This document shows, one piece after another, positions 50,441-62,720 of a stretch of 64,000 bases of DNA. This DNA is from Glossina fuscipes (lineage: Eukaryota; Arthropoda; Insecta; Diptera; Glossinidae): NCBI RefSeq assembly GCF_014805625.2, contig NW_023998422.1, positions 518,447 to 582,446 on the forward strand, written 5' to 3'. Below the pieces are notes generated by a model that worked only from the letters and a program-made list of their open reading frames with translations, was not told the DNA's origin and ran no database searches. A program made the translations under genes and the position numbers. Numbering within the stretch: the stretch's first letter is position 1; every line of letters starts with the position of its first letter.

Positions 50441-51972
50441 ATATTATGATTTAGCAATAGAAGCCAATATTAAGAGTCATTTTTGCACATATAATTGTTT
50501 TCTATGAAGTACTTATGGATTGTGATTTTTTTTCTCTTATATAAGATACACTAAGAATGCTTAAATTTTATATTTTTAAAATATACGTAAATATAAAACG
50601 AAGATAAAAAAAAAAAACAAAAAGTTTTCTCCATAACCTCAAAATAATGCATTGCATATATAAACATTTGACAGAGGTAATTAACAATGTAGGTAAATAA
50701 AATGTAGGTTTTCCCTTTTCGTACTACGGTCTTTGCAACCCTGTTACAGTAATATAGTTAAAACAGCGCATCGCACGTTTAGCATAACGTTGGTCGAAAG
50801 CAAATAATTCATTTTTTTTTTTTGTCTAAAAGCGTCAGTTAAGGAATTTTATTGTTAACAGACTTTCAACTAAAATTAACTTATTGAAAATGACCCTAAA
50901 TATGCTTTACTAGGAATTATTAATTCTTGGCTATGGTTCCATCAGTGTTTCGGCTGGGAATCATTCTTTTTTATAAATTTAATGTACAAATAGTTTTCTA
51001 ACAGGAGGGAAACATAGGGATTGAAATGTCGCAACGGACTTAAAAAAGAAACTTTTTAAATGGCTTAATAACTTAATGGGACACGATTCTAAATTTTACC
51101 TGAAAACACAAATACGATTTAACCCGAGGATCGAATTGAAGGCAGAAAATTCATTCAGTTAGCAATCTTTGTGTAAAATTAGCTAAGATTTGATTAAAAA
51201 TTTCAATTTGTACGATTTCATGTCGTTTAATTTATAGTAACGATCGCACACACTGGTCAAAAATCTGATACCTTTTACTTGTTCTACAGTATATGAACCT
51301 TAGGAATTATTGCGCCTTCTTTTTTTTTTTTTTAAGATCGTGGTGTTACTTCCATTGATAACGGAGGGCGTTATCGTCAACGTTTGGTTTTCACCTTCTT
51401 TAGAGTCATGCAAAAGCGAAGTTGTAAGCCTTGAAGATAACATTTTTGCTCTCATTTAACGATGTAATTAAACAACAAGGCCCCTTTAGGATATATTCGG
51501 CATACAAAGATCAACTGTTAAAACGTAACGGCTTTCATTTTAGCATAAAATTTTTCTTTAATCCTCTGGTTTGCAAATAAAAACTTAAACTTCACTAGAA
51601 CTTTGGCTTAAAATTTGAAGCAACTCTTACTCAATAATAATGTCAGGTCTCTTCACTCTTAAGCAGCGTAATTTTTGGTATTCTTGATATATTCATTCTC
51701 ACCAGCTGGGAAATGAGGATTTTTGTTGAAAGTGTCTGAAAACTCTGTATATAATAAATTATAACAAAAAAACTAAATTCAAATCATATTGTCACAATAA
51801 AAAAAAAAAAAAACAAAAAAAAATTAGCTAAACAGCTCAACATAGTAACGCCAGAGACAACTAAATGGTAAGATGTCTTAACATTTTGCTCAAAAACAAA
51901 TTACTAAAATCTCAGGAGTTTTCTGTGGCTTCTGTTATCAATAACATTACCAGCGATGTTAATTAGTGACCA

Positions 51973-52095
51973 CATGACTGCTTGCTCTTTCATACTCATT
52001 AGTTTGTACGAGCAAGTATTCTGTTAAACTGGTACATGACTGCTTGCTATTTCATACTCATTATTTTGTATGGGCAAGAATTCTGTTAAACTATT
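51973..52095. repeat. 62-bp direct duplication with inverted repeat
   Basis: CATGACTGCTTGCTCTTTCA and ATTCTGTTAAACT occur twice, 62 bp apart. In unit 1 CTTGCTC and GAGCAAG form a perfect 7-bp inverted repeat; unit 2 keeps five pairs. Confidence 0.75.
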
Positions 52096-53047
52096 ACTAA
52101 ACTATTATTGAAATTATTCTACGAAGAATATGAAGACATTTTTTGTAATTAAAAAAAGTTACACATATATTCTACTTTTCGGATTTTTTCTTACATATAC
52201 ACTTATGTGTGTAGCACACTGCATATTCTATGTAAGTAAATGCGTTTGCCTCATAAACGTTTGATGCAATGGAAAAATTTAATAGAATTCTTGCCCATGC
52301 AAGTAATGGATATGAAAGATGAAGCAATCAAATGGTTGCTAATTAGCAGCACCGCTACTATTAACGATAACAAAAATGCCAAAATTTTTGAGATTTTACT
52401 AGAGTGTATTTGGGATGTCGTGCTATTAAGTTGTCTCCGGTAATTTATCATTACCCAAAAAGCACCAAGCACTTGCATTAGAAATGTAGGTATTAATTAA
52501 AACAAGAACAACAACCAACAATAGCACCAACCACCATCGCTACCAATTACTATAACAGGCACTTTTACCAGGCAGACACTGTCTATCAATACATAATTAA
52601 AAGCACTTTAACACATTCGGAATCTCATGCCTGTGTCTGTAAATTGCAAATATAATACTGCTTACACATCGACACCATTTAAACAAAATGAATGCGTTAT
52701 GGCTTTTGAAAAGGCTGCTATAAAAAAAATTCGGTTTTTATAATTTAATAATTTTTTTTTTTTATAATTTTTAAAAAATTTATTTTTTTGAAATATTTTA
52801 ATGTGGCTTTCTCATCATATAATGTAATTACGGCCTATTCAGCTTGTTACAAATGTGTGGATATATATAAAATGTATTATATATATATATATACATATAA
52901 ATGTCTAGAAATGTGCGCAGCAAATATTTCCTAAATCAATAACTATATGTTAAACTTATCGTCAGAACACACTCACCCATGACCTTAATTTCATATAACA
53001 TCTTTTAATCCCTGCTTCGTCAACCTTTTCTAAACTTTGTACAAAAA

Positions 53048-53049
<2 letters not shown>

Positions 53050-53078
<29 letters not shown>
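53050..53078. repeat. TA microsatellite
   Basis: About 14 TA units; shorter TA runs occur near 52862-52895. Confidence 0.85.
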
Positions 53079-53082
<4 letters not shown>

Positions 53083-54300
53083 TCAATTAATAGCAAAAGG
53101 TTATCTGTGTGTTAGTCCCTCTATAAGAAGCAGAACAAACAATACACTGCAGCAATAAACCAGGACTGAATCCTTTACTCAATCCTTTCTGTCGCTGTGT
53201 TTTTTCATTTTAATCCCTTACCTTAATCCTATTCCCGGAAAAATCCTTTTACTTCATTTACACTTTGGTTAACATTATTTGAAACTTCTCATTTGTATAT
53301 AAGCGATAAAATGTTAATTGGTGTTTGGAAAAAATTATGAAATAATTTGATGAAAAATACTCGTTATATGTTATTACAAAGAACACCATCTAACATATCG
53401 TTTAACGCATGCACGACTAGTAGAGTTTCGTCTTTTTCTTTCAATTAATTTTCCGTTTCTCATTTCTTATTAACTCTAAAAATATTCTGTTGTCCTTTTA
53501 TGATTAAGTTTGTTAATACTAAACATAGTTTATAAGCTTCATTTCATTTATTAGTTTATGATTTTGCTTAAAACAGAAAAAAACATTTTTTTTTCCTTTA
53601 CTAGAATTTAGGCAGGGAAAAGAAAAGTTTTAACACCGGAAACATGAAAGCGATTTATTTCTAAAATAATTTTTTTTTTATAAATTTTAAAAAAGTAATT
53701 AAATTAACAGCATTAAAACAGCAGCTATGGAGCCGGTAGTAAAGCTTTTTTAGAAAAATAAAATGGTTTCTATAAATAACTTAAGAAAATATATAGTCTT
53801 TAGCTCCTTTCACGCCAATACGGATCCAATAACAATTATAATATTAATAAGACGAACCCCAGTCTAGTTTACGTTGGATTTAGAAAAACAAGCAAAAATC
53901 TTGTCTGCCTTGTTTTCCATCAAATAAAAAAACCATAAAACGTCATTTTCTTTACGATATTCATGTCATGTTTATGTTTAAGCATAACTAACAATAACAA
54001 AGCGAGTTATGCTACAGTACCGCAGAGTTGTTATATTTTTAATAATAATTTTTTTTATGTCCTTCTAAAAAAACATTTTTCAAATAATAATAAAAGCGAG
54101 TTTTAATGAATTTAATTAAAATAAAGAAACCATTTTATTTAATCCCTCATGTTAGTCCGTCCATCTGTTTTTCATAACCTAACTACTCCGCATGCTTGTT
54201 TTTAATATATCTATAAATATATATATAAACATATTGTTCAACTACTTAACCAATATATTAACTTTTAATCTTTCAAATATTCCTATAAAATAAATAACAG

Positions 54301-54420
54301 TACCACCAAGATGGATTTTGGAACCCACCGATAAAGCTTTCGCTCAAGGATCAGACGCTAAAGTTGAATGCAAGGCTGATGGTTTCCCAAAACCTCAAGT
54401 GACATGGAAGAAAGCAGTAG
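54301..54420 (+). CDS. Dscam1: Dscam1 exon 10 (first part of Ig8)
   Basis: 120 bp, acceptor AAATAACAG, donor GTAAGT. The first two bases complete the codon opened by the last G of exon 9 (GTA, Val): PPRWILEPTDKAFAQG, Cys in VECKADGFP and Trp in VTWKKAV. Highly conserved with Drosophila. It is short and has no ATG, so only splice sites and homology reveal it. Confidence 0.97.
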
Positions 54421-55848
54421 GTAAGTAAATTTATAAAATATTTTCTAATACGCACCATATAGGCAGACTTTAGCAAATCATAGAAGTAATGTGCTTTTTA
54501 TATGTTTACCTTTCCCTTTATTTTCGCGATTTTCGCGCGATGCTAACTTCCCTGTAAACGAGTTCGCGTATACAATGGAAGAAACTGTACTTAGCTTGGA
54601 TCGGTTGTTCCATTATGTAATAGCAATGTAAATTTAACATACTCTGTAAGCATGTGTGTATGTCATACTCTCAAAGTCGCTATAATGTAACACACTTAAG
54701 GCAATGTCTGGATAAGTAAAATATTTAAAAAGTTGTAACTGAAATGTACTTGCCAGAATTTAGTTCAACATCACACTTAAAAAAAAACGGTCTCACCAGA
54801 CGCTTTACAGGTATTGATGGGTTCACTCCCTCTGGATCCGTATAGGATAAAGAGAGGCCTGCCTTTGCTTGACAGGCTAAGAACTCAGAGTGTTAAGAGA
54901 TTAAATTTTAGGGAACGTGAATCGCTATTAAAGGAATGGGTCGGTGCCTTCGGATAATAGTGAGAAGGGTAGAGTTACATTTAGCTTTCATTATAGAGCA
55001 CGCATCTCTGAATGCATTTTCGCGTTCTGAAACTAGAGATTGCTTATGGGGCGGTCTGTCCGAAGATTATAAACTTGTATTCTTGGTGTGTCTTGAGCAC
55101 TGTGCATTCGTAGACTTAGAGGGCATGGGAGTCAAAATAGTTCATGGTAGAACCGATTGTTTTCTGGTCCTTGCTTCTACTGAGACGACAGCTGTACGGA
55201 GCGAGTATGTATTTGGTGTTTTCCGCAAGCGTCGGCTTATTCGACGAGGTTTGGGTAACTCGATCTAAACTCTGCTTTGACCAGCTTATCCATAGTTTAT
55301 TCGTCCGTCACTGACTGACTGAGGGCTGAGCCGCATGGGGTTCTATAACTCTTGCTCTCGTCGTTCGGGTATGGCAACCCGTTTCCACGCTTCCTTGCAT
55401 TGCTATGGTCGTTTGAACTCGTTTTGAGCCTTGCTTACACATTCCCCTCCGCCCAGTTAGAAGACAATGTCAATGAAAAAGACAAAGATATTATAGAATC
55501 AAGATCGGTCTTCTTTTTTTTGCTCAATCCGACGACGGTAGCCGCTGATTCAAGTTCGGTTCTGCAGAAAAATTGTTTTGCCCGTGAGGCCTAGCAAGCG
55601 TATTCCTGATTTAGAAACTCAAGTTAATGGAAGTAAGAACGACTAGTTGGATATCCTGAAACAACTTTGAAGAACATAAACGCAGTTTAATTGTAAGATG
55701 AAGATGTTGAAAAATCGCCATTCTGCTTCTCATGATGCGTATTAGACTTCCCGTCTCTAGTTATATCGATCGCAACCACTATAATGGATGTGCTCACTAA
55801 ACAACAACAATATTTATATATATATATATTTATGATAATTCCTTTTAG
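54421..55848. other. Intron 10
   Basis: 1.4 kb with a possible non-LTR relic (54796-54957). The open frames at 54936-55268 and 55352-55594 have no Dscam-like or other domain I recognise. Confidence 0.5.
54796..54957 (+). mobile_element. Possible R1-like reverse transcriptase C-terminal relic
   Basis: An open frame reads SPDALQVLMGSLPLDPYR, then GLPLLDRLRTQSVKRLN and LLKEWVGAFG before a stop. The DAL.VL.G.LPLD pattern resembles the region after the reverse transcriptase domain of some arthropod non-LTR elements. Identification is tentative. Confidence 0.35.
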
Positions 55849-57075
55849 GTGATAGTCCCGGTGAATATAAGGATTTAAAAAAGAACGATAATATACGGGT
55901 CGAAGAAGGCACTCTACATATTGATAATATACAAAAAACGAATGAAGGTTATTATTTGTGCGAAGCTATTAATGGTATTGGTTCCGGTTTATCGGCTGTT
56001 ATTATGATTAGCGTTCAGGCACCACCAGAATTTACCGAAAAGTTACGCAACCAAACCGCCCGACGAGGTGAACCAGCTGTTTTACAGTGTGAAGCAAAAG
56101 GTGAAAAGCCTATCGGCATTCTATGGAACATGAATAATATGCGTTTGGATCCTAAGAACGATAATCGCTACACAATACGTGAGGAAATTCTCTCAACCGG
56201 TGTCATGTCCAGTCTGTCCATTAAACGCACCGAACGTTCGGACTCGGCTTTGTTTACTTGTGTTGCCACTAATGCCTTCGGTTCTGATGATGCTAGTATA
56301 AATATGATTATTCAGGAAGTACCAGAAATGCCATATGCACTTAAGGTTTTGGATAAATCAGGTCGCTCGGTTCAGCTGAGTTGGGCTCAACCCTACGATG
56401 GTAATTCTCCTTTGACTCGTTACATTATTGAGTTTAAACGTTCACGGGCTTCTTGGGATGAAATTGATCGAGTTATGGTACCAGGTCATACCACCGAAGC
56501 TCAAGTACAAAAACTTAGTCCTGCCACCACTTACAATATACGCATTGTTGCTGAGAACGCCATCGGTACCTCACAATCTTCCGAAGCTGTCACAATAATT
56601 ACTGCCGAAGAATCTCCCTCCGGAAAACCACAAAACATTAAAGTTGAACCTGTGAACCAAACGACATTGCGAGTAACATGGAAACCACCAGCACGCTCAG
56701 AATGGAATGGCGAAATTCTCGGTTACTACGTGGGTTACAAGTTATCGAACACTAACTCTTCCTATATCATTGAGACCGTTAACTTCTTGACGGAGGAAGG
56801 CAAAGAACATAGTTTGGAACTGAACAATTTACGCGTTTATACACAGTACTCAGTGGTTATACAAGCCTTTAATAAGATCGGTGCTGGACCATTAAGTGAC
56901 GAAGAGAAACAATTTACTGCCGAAGGCACTCCTAGCCAACCACCTAGCGACACCGCCTGCACCACTTTAACCTCACAGACTATACGTGTAAGTTGGGTTA
57001 GTCCTCCCCTGGAATCGGCTAATGGAGTTATCAAGACCTACAAAGTTGTGTACGCTTCCAGTGAGGAATGGTATG
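55849..57075 (+). CDS. Dscam1: Dscam1 exon 11 (Ig8 end, Ig9, FN1, FN2, FN3 start)
   Basis: 1227 bp, the largest exon in the window; acceptor CCTTTTAG, donor GTAAGT. Ig8 ends with DSPGEYKDLKKNDN and the Cys of YYLCEAINGIG. Ig9 runs from APPEFTEKLRNQTARRG (NQT sequon) through Cys LQCEAKGEKP, Trp ILWNMNN, to Cys FTCVATNAFGSDD. FN1 starts EVPEMPYALKVLDKSG with Trp LSWAQPYDG; FN2 starts GKPQNIKVEPVNQTTLRV with WKPP and sequons NQT and NSS; FN3 starts GTPSQPPSDTACTTL with Trp VSWVSPP. The ATG at 55956 is internal. The extra codons after EEWY in that frame are intron. Confidence 0.98.
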
Positions 57076-57142
57076 GTAAGTATGAGAAGGAAATTTAGAA
57101 GAACTTTTGAGATTGTTAAAATTTTCCATTGCATTTGTACAG

Positions 57143-57298
57143 ATGAAACTAGACGCCACTATAAGAAGACCGCCTCCTCTGACACTGTTTTGCACGGCTT
57201 GAAAAAGTATACCAATTACACTATGCAAGTTTTGGCCACGACCGCTGGCGGAGATGGTGTACGCAGCGCTCCTATCCACTGCCAAACTGAACCAGATG
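57143..57298 (+). CDS. Dscam1: Dscam1 exon 12 (end of FN3)
   Basis: 156 bp, acceptor TTGTACAG, donor GTAAGC. Reads DETRRHYKKTASSDT, then the FN3 F strand YTNYTMQVLATTAGG and IHCQTEPD. The NYT is a sequon. The intron before it is only 67 nt. Confidence 0.97.
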
Positions 57299-57356
57299 GT
57301 AAGCAACATTTTTCGAAGTAACTGTTTTCAAAATCATAATTCTTTCGCGTTCACAG

Positions 57357-58040
57357 TACCTGAAGCTCCCACCGATGTTAAGGCCCTTGTTATGGGTCAA
57401 TCAGCTATTTTAGTTTCATGGCGTCCACCAGCTCAGCCCAATGGCATTATTCAACAATATACCGTTTATACTAAAGTTGAAGGTGCCGAAGGCGAACCCA
57501 AGAGTCAAAAAATCCCACACTATCAAATGAGTTACGAAGCTACCGATTTAGAAAAGAACAAACCTTATGAATTTTGGGTAACTGCCAGCACTAATATCGG
57601 TGAAGGCCAACCCTCAAAAAGCATAATTGCCATGCCCAGTGATCAAGTACCCGCTAAGATTGCCTCATTTGATGATACCTTCACAGCCACATTCAAGGAA
57701 GATGCTAAAATGCCTTGTTTAGCTGTTGGTGCTCCCCAACCTGACATTACATGGAAAATTAAAGGAATCGAGTTCACTGGCAATGATCGCATGCGCATTT
57801 TGCCCGATGGTTCTTTGCTAATTAAATCGGTTAATCGCCAGGATGCCGGGGACTACACATGCCACGCTGAAAATTCAATTGCTAAGGATTCTATTACACA
57901 TAAATTGATTGTTTTGGCTCCACCTCAATCACCACAGGTCACTCTGTCCGCTACCACAACTGATTCATTAACAGTGAAATTGAAACCTTATGAAGGCGAT
58001 ACCGCACCACTGCACGGTTACACAATTCATTATAAGCCAG
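57357..58040 (+). CDS. Dscam1: Dscam1 exon 13 (FN4, Ig10, FN5 start)
   Basis: 684 bp, acceptor GTTCACAG, donor GTAAAT; intron before it 58 nt. FN4: VPEAPTDVKALVMGQSA, Trp VSWRPPAQPNG, YEFWVTAS and NIGEGQPS. Ig10: VPAKIASFDDTFTATF, Cys MPCLAVGAPQPDI, Trp TWKIKG, Cys DYTCHAENSIAKD. FN5 starts APPQSPQVTLSATTTDS and stops at TIHYKP. The Ig10 placed between FN4 and FN5 is the hallmark DSCAM order. Confidence 0.98.
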
Positions 58041-58428
58041 GTAAATAGTAATACCAACGGTTTAATGCATAAGCCTCGCCCTAAGGCATTCGCACGACTT
58101 AAGTGGATTACCGAAAATGGTTTTGCACAGAAGAAAACGCTAGAAACTTTTAAAAATGCACATTCTTCAGAAAAACATATTTTTTGTTTCTTCTCGACTT
58201 GTTGGTGAACGCTACTTAATAGTATTGACTCACATTAAAGCGTGACGGTCATTGATTGATGCACTCAATTTTGAAAAAAATCAATTATCGCATTCTAGTT
58301 TTTAAAAATTTTTAGAAGAGAAGAAATGAACGTAAAGTGAACCTAAGGTGAAAGATGTCTTTGCATTATATAAACTATAGGGTACAGTTAGATCCAGCAT
58401 TTTTATGTTTGATTTTAAATTTTTTAAG
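58041..58428. other. Intron 13
   Basis: 388 nt, AT-rich, nothing recognised. The open frame 57990-58208 is exon 13 out of frame plus intron. Confidence 0.7.
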
Positions 58429-58537
58429 AGTTTGGCGAGTGGGAAACTTCAGAAGTCTCGGTTGATGCTCAAAAATATACGATTGAAAACTTATTGTGCG
58501 GTTCACGTTATCAAGTTTACGCCACAGGATTCAATAA
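58429..58537 (+). CDS. Dscam1: Dscam1 exon 14 (FN5, middle)
   Basis: 109 bp, acceptor TTTTTTAAG, donor GTAAGT. AG completes Glu: EFGEWETSEVSVDAQK, YTIENLLCGSRYQVYAT and GFN, whose Asn codon is finished by exon 15. Phase changes from 1 to 2 here. Not detectable by ORF length. Confidence 0.96.
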
Positions 58538-58602
58538 GTAAGTATATTTTTAAAACATATCTTTAAAATCAAGTAAAAAGTAAATTTTTTTTTTTGATAA
58601 AG

Positions 58603-58779
58603 TATTGGTGCTGGTGAGGCTTCGGATATCTTGAATACACGTACTAAAGGCTATAAACCAAAATTGCCAGAAAAAGCACGTTTCATTGAGGTTTCCTCGA
58701 ACTCGGTATCGTTGCATTTCAAAGCTTGGAAAGATGGCGGTTGCCCCATGTCTCACTTTGTCGTAGAGAATAAGAAACG
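58603..58779 (+). CDS. Dscam1: Dscam1 exon 15 (FN5 end, FN6 start)
   Basis: 177 bp, acceptor TTTGATAAAG, donor GTAGGT. Reads IGAGEASDILNTRTKG, then FN6 from KPKLPEKARFIEVSSNS through FKAWKDGGCPMSHF and ENKK. The Arg codon is split with exon 16. Intron before it 65 nt. Confidence 0.97.
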
Positions 58780-58842
58780 GTAGGTTTTTAATAATTTTTT
58801 GGACCAAATTTTCTTAAAATGTATTCTTGTCTTTCTCTTCAG

Positions 58843-59009
58843 CGATCAAATTGAATGGAATCAAATTTCAAATAATGTTAAGCCAGATAATAATTACGTT
58901 GTCCTAGATTTGGAACCAGCCACTTGGTACAATTTAAGAATTACAGCCCATAATTCTGCAGGTTTCACTGTAGCTGAATATGATTTCGCAACTTTGACTG
59001 TAACTGGAG
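58843..59009 (+). CDS. Dscam1: Dscam1 exon 16 (end of FN6)
   Basis: 167 bp, acceptor CTCTTCAG, donor GTATTT. Reads DQIEWNQISNNVKPDNN, EPATWYNLRITAHNS and AEYDFATLTVTG plus one base. It is the last extracellular domain before the alternative transmembrane exon 17, so the partial codon G must be completed by an exon not seen here. The ATG frame at 58799 includes intron on both sides. Confidence 0.97.
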
Positions 59010-60307
59010 GTATTTACTCTTTGTCATCAAATCTTTTTCTTTTCAAATATTCGCATTGCTTTTGTACATAAAACTGAACTACGTCACTCTTTTAAGATTA
59101 ATATTAAAAAAAAAAAAATGTTTTTTTATTAATCTTAAAAAGTATTAAAGATACAAATAACAAATATTGTTGATTAAAAAAAAAAACAAAGAAAATCGAA
59201 AATACGATCTTAAGCTAACTAAGCTTAAGTGTAAAAAAAAAAAAAACAATTATACAGAAACTTTTTATGTTTTAGCTTTTTAAACGCTTTTAATTTTTAT
59301 GTAATATTTTTAAGAAAATCTCAAGGAGCACTCGTCTTTATTTTTTTATTGTGTGAACAGCTTTTTAAATATTTTTTTTTTAATTTATCAGCTTGAATCT
59401 TTTAGTTTAGTTTATTTTTTTTTTTTTATTATTATTATTTTAATTTATAATGCAACACCATGCAATTTCTCCCATCTAGAACTGCAACTTAGAAGTGATT
59501 TCCTTTTTTGGTTAATTTTTTTTAAATATATATATATATTTTTTTTTTATTTCTATTAAATCTCACCGACTGTTGCTTTCTTGTTTCAAAATATATCCTT
59601 TTGAGAACAAAGGTAAAAATATCACTCTGTTTTTTTTTTTTTTTTGTAATTGCGTGTAAATGCAATTTGTTTTTAAATCCTATTTTAATCCTCGTATGAT
59701 AAACGTATGCGTGCGTAAAGATGTAGTGTGTAATATATAGTTTACTATAAAACTCACCTTAGTTAGCACTATACTAGAAGAAACTATTAGCGCATATAAA
59801 TCTGTATAGTATACTCTGTTATCATAAGTATTTCATTATTTATATGAAAAAAAAAAAAAAAAAATCAATTAAGTGAATTACTAAATGCCCGATTGAAAAA
59901 CATATGTAAGTGTTTGGAATTGAAATGGTTCATCATAATCGTCGGCATTATTGTACTTTATTTCGTTAAGTTTTCTTTCCACCGTACTTATCAATTCCAT
60001 CCATTTTATCATAACATTCGAATACTGCGGGTGCAAGTCAGTTGGAAAGGATTTGCAATAGAGAGCGTTGCTAATATTAAGTCGCATCGCAGCCAATTTC
60101 ATTGCTATATTTCAATTTTCAAACATATCTTGTTGTAAAACAGTTTTTGGGAGGCTTGAATATGTTGCGTCCTACGCTAAAAAGTCATTTGCGTATAATA
60201 TTATTCCTTCTGCTGTGCTGCTGAAAAATGGATGCGTTATTACTACGTTCAAAGTGTGAAGAGCGATGATTCAGATTAGGTGTAATATTAATTTTGGAGG
60301 AATAGAG

Positions 60308-60640
60308 CCAAAAATCTATGAAGAATCTATTCGCGGTGATAAGCTGGATGTAGTATACTATGAGTTGCTCCCATCAAACGAAGCCACCTGTGAAAAAGCT
60401 ACCAGCAACAATTAATTGAAACTCAAAGGCTGATTTTTCAGCATGAAAGTGCTTGGCCTCATGTTCATGCAGGAAACGAAACTTGAATGAGGTACACATC
60501 CCGCTGTATTCACCAGATACTGCCCGTTCAGCTCTAAATGATGATTTCTGTCTGTCCGACCAGAACTTCAGTTCTTGTAATGACTTGCGAAAATGTTTTT
60601 TTTTCTCTCTCAAAATATGAGTTGTCCCTTCGGCACAAAC
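60308..60640 (+). mobile_element. Mariner transposase fragment
   Basis: LDVVYYELLPSNEAT matches the VVYYELLKPNETVT stretch of mariner transposases; in other frames FQHESAWPHVHAG matches the HDNARPHVA second-Asp region with the Asp lost, and weak matches follow. Same family as the relic at 24139 but a separate, more degraded copy. Confidence 0.7.
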
Positions 60641-62243
60641 AGAAGGATGGGAGAAGCAATGACTAATGATGGACAACGATTTAAGTTTTATTTAATGTGA
60701 TTGTTCTAAGACACTTTCAATTTTATTAAAAAATTACTTAAAACTTATACCAGCGAATCCGGGAATTGTCTTCGCTAGAATTTTAAGGTAGTATCAGCAA
60801 CGCCACAGAATAGTCGAATTTAGTTGGCGTAGTCCGCCAGAAGCGAGCTATAACGAAGAAGGCATTGCCAAAAAAGCAGAATCACGATTGTCATCCTCAT
60901 TTCGGTATAACTCTCAAACTATATATAACTATACGCAAGAATCTAAATGTATATACAATATGTAATGTACGGTTCATATAGCAATGTCATAACAACTCCG
61001 GACTTGAAATGCGTAAAGTCAAACATGTCTGAAGACATGTCATTTATTCAAGTAGTAGCAAACTATTCCAATCATTCAATCCTATAAAATACCTTATCTT
61101 CCAATAAACAAAAGATTAGTTTCCAAATTAAAAGCAATTTACCCTTGAGAAATGTACAAAAAAAAAATATTTAGTAAATTCCTCTTCTGTGTGCGTCCTC
61201 TGTGTGTGTGTCCTCTGTTTAGCATTTCCTAAAAATTGAAAATTTTTGTAAAGAACTTCCCTGGTTATGTAAATCCAGTTATTGTACATGTGCACGTTTG
61301 TAGCTCTATGATTAGTTTATTGATTGGTTATTTTGAGGATTGATCCATGAACTTCTAATCGTTAGTACGAATCGTTAATTTGTAAATAGTAAGAAGAAAT
61401 TTTTTTATTACATAACACGTAGTAACCCATTTTCCAAGAGAACAGTGCTTGCATAAAAGTGCTAAAGGTGAAAGAAGGAAAAAAACGCCGTTTTAACAAT
61501 CAACGCCTAAAGACGGACGCACTTTTATATACAAAAAGTTTCTCAGTACAGTCCCTTGCTATCTCAGTGTTGCTACGGTTAGTCCAATACAGTGCTATAT
61601 GAAGCCTTATTTCAAAAACATTATGTTTACGTCTACTTTGGCTTTCGGCGAAGTGTTTACTGACGTGTCATGCTCATTTTTTGCGGCAGATAGTCCTTGA
61701 AAGCGCTGGCAACGGACTTCAGGCATTTGCCTGATACCATAGACTATGACTCTCTACATAAGTTTTATATGAATGAGGCCATTTTTCAGGTGTTTCAAAA
61801 ACCAGTGTTAAAAAGACGGACAGATCTAAAACCATTCGCATGGTCTAATAGATATTTATTTATTTAAATACATCATTAGCTAACACAGTCAACACAAGAT
61901 AAACTAGTAACAGTAAATACAATTTCTATGGATTAAATCAAGTAAGGAAAGATTCATATCTCCCCCGAGTGTTGTAAGTGAACTGAAGTTAGATGACCAT
62001 CTTGCCTGTAATTCTCTAATATAAATTATGCCAAGACATTTAATTCAATGTTATTAACAAAAATGATTATAAACTAAAAATAAAATATTTATCCTAAATT
62101 AAGAGTTAGAAGCAAAGTTCATCCCACTACTTAAGTGGGAAAGAATTAATTCATTCATTATCAAAATGCGTAAAAGAAGAAGAAGAAACAAAACTACATA
62201 ATAACATTTTGTAGGTGTGCTGCAGTCTTCTTAATAATGTAAA

Positions 62244-62720
62244 TTAACACAAGGTCGACTTCACATAATCGCTTGAATCGTCCATCGAAAATATATAATA
62301 AAAGTCATTAAATTCTTTACAAAGCCCAGATTCACTATACCTCCAAAGAAGGGACCACAACGAGAGTGACATTCTATAAGTAGATAACTGAATTTGACGA
62401 TGGAAGAAGACAGTTATATATAAATTATGGTTAGATAACTTCGGAATGAATTCAGCATTATTCGGATTGGAAACAGAAAACAAATTAGCAGGAATTGTGA
62501 CACATACCGCAATCAAGACGCCACCCCCACTTCACCAGACCTATCATGTCTGAAAACTTGATACTCCGCTGAATTTATTGCGCATTTTAACCATGTCTCT
62601 GCGAAGGCAAGCACTTGATATTCCCAATCCACTGTGTCAATATATAAATCGTAAAGCTTTCTTCTCAGATCCTTACATTTTGTTCGATAGTTCCAAAACT
62701 AAGGGTTTGCATAACTAGTT
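62244..62720 (-). mobile_element. Non-LTR retrotransposon endonuclease relic
   Basis: Minus strand: DTVDWEYQVLAFAETWLK, NSAEYQVFRHDRSG, then LIAVCVTIPANLFSV and HNLYITVFF. This is the order of the AP-endonuclease domain of jockey/CR1-type elements (ETWL, FRHDRS..GGGVLIAV, IYI..FY). Frameshifts after the HDRSG block break it. ORF1 would lie at 62750-63500; I see no clear zinc knuckles there. Confidence 0.65.

Larger units (their letters stand above)
48846..54300. other. Intron between exon 9 array and exon 10
   Basis: 5.5 kb. Holds a Tc1-like relic (49610-50440), a 62-bp direct duplication (51973-52095), an overlapping pair of short ORFs on both strands (52240-52478, not recognised) and a TA run (53050-53078). 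In Drosophila the exon 9 docking site is placed in this intron; I could not identify one here by eye. Confidence 0.55.

Noticed and set aside
54936..55594. Frames of 110 and 80 codons in intron 10 as extra Dscam exons
   Set aside because: Exons 10 and 11 join directly in the Ig8 fold; the frames show no Ig or FN signature and adjoin a probable retroelement relic.
59893..60138. Hydrophobic stretch WFIIIVGIIVLYFVKF as a candidate transmembrane exon 17
   Set aside because: No Dscam-like flanking residues, phase and acceptor do not fit exon 16, and the downstream sequence does not resemble the Dscam cytoplasmic start.
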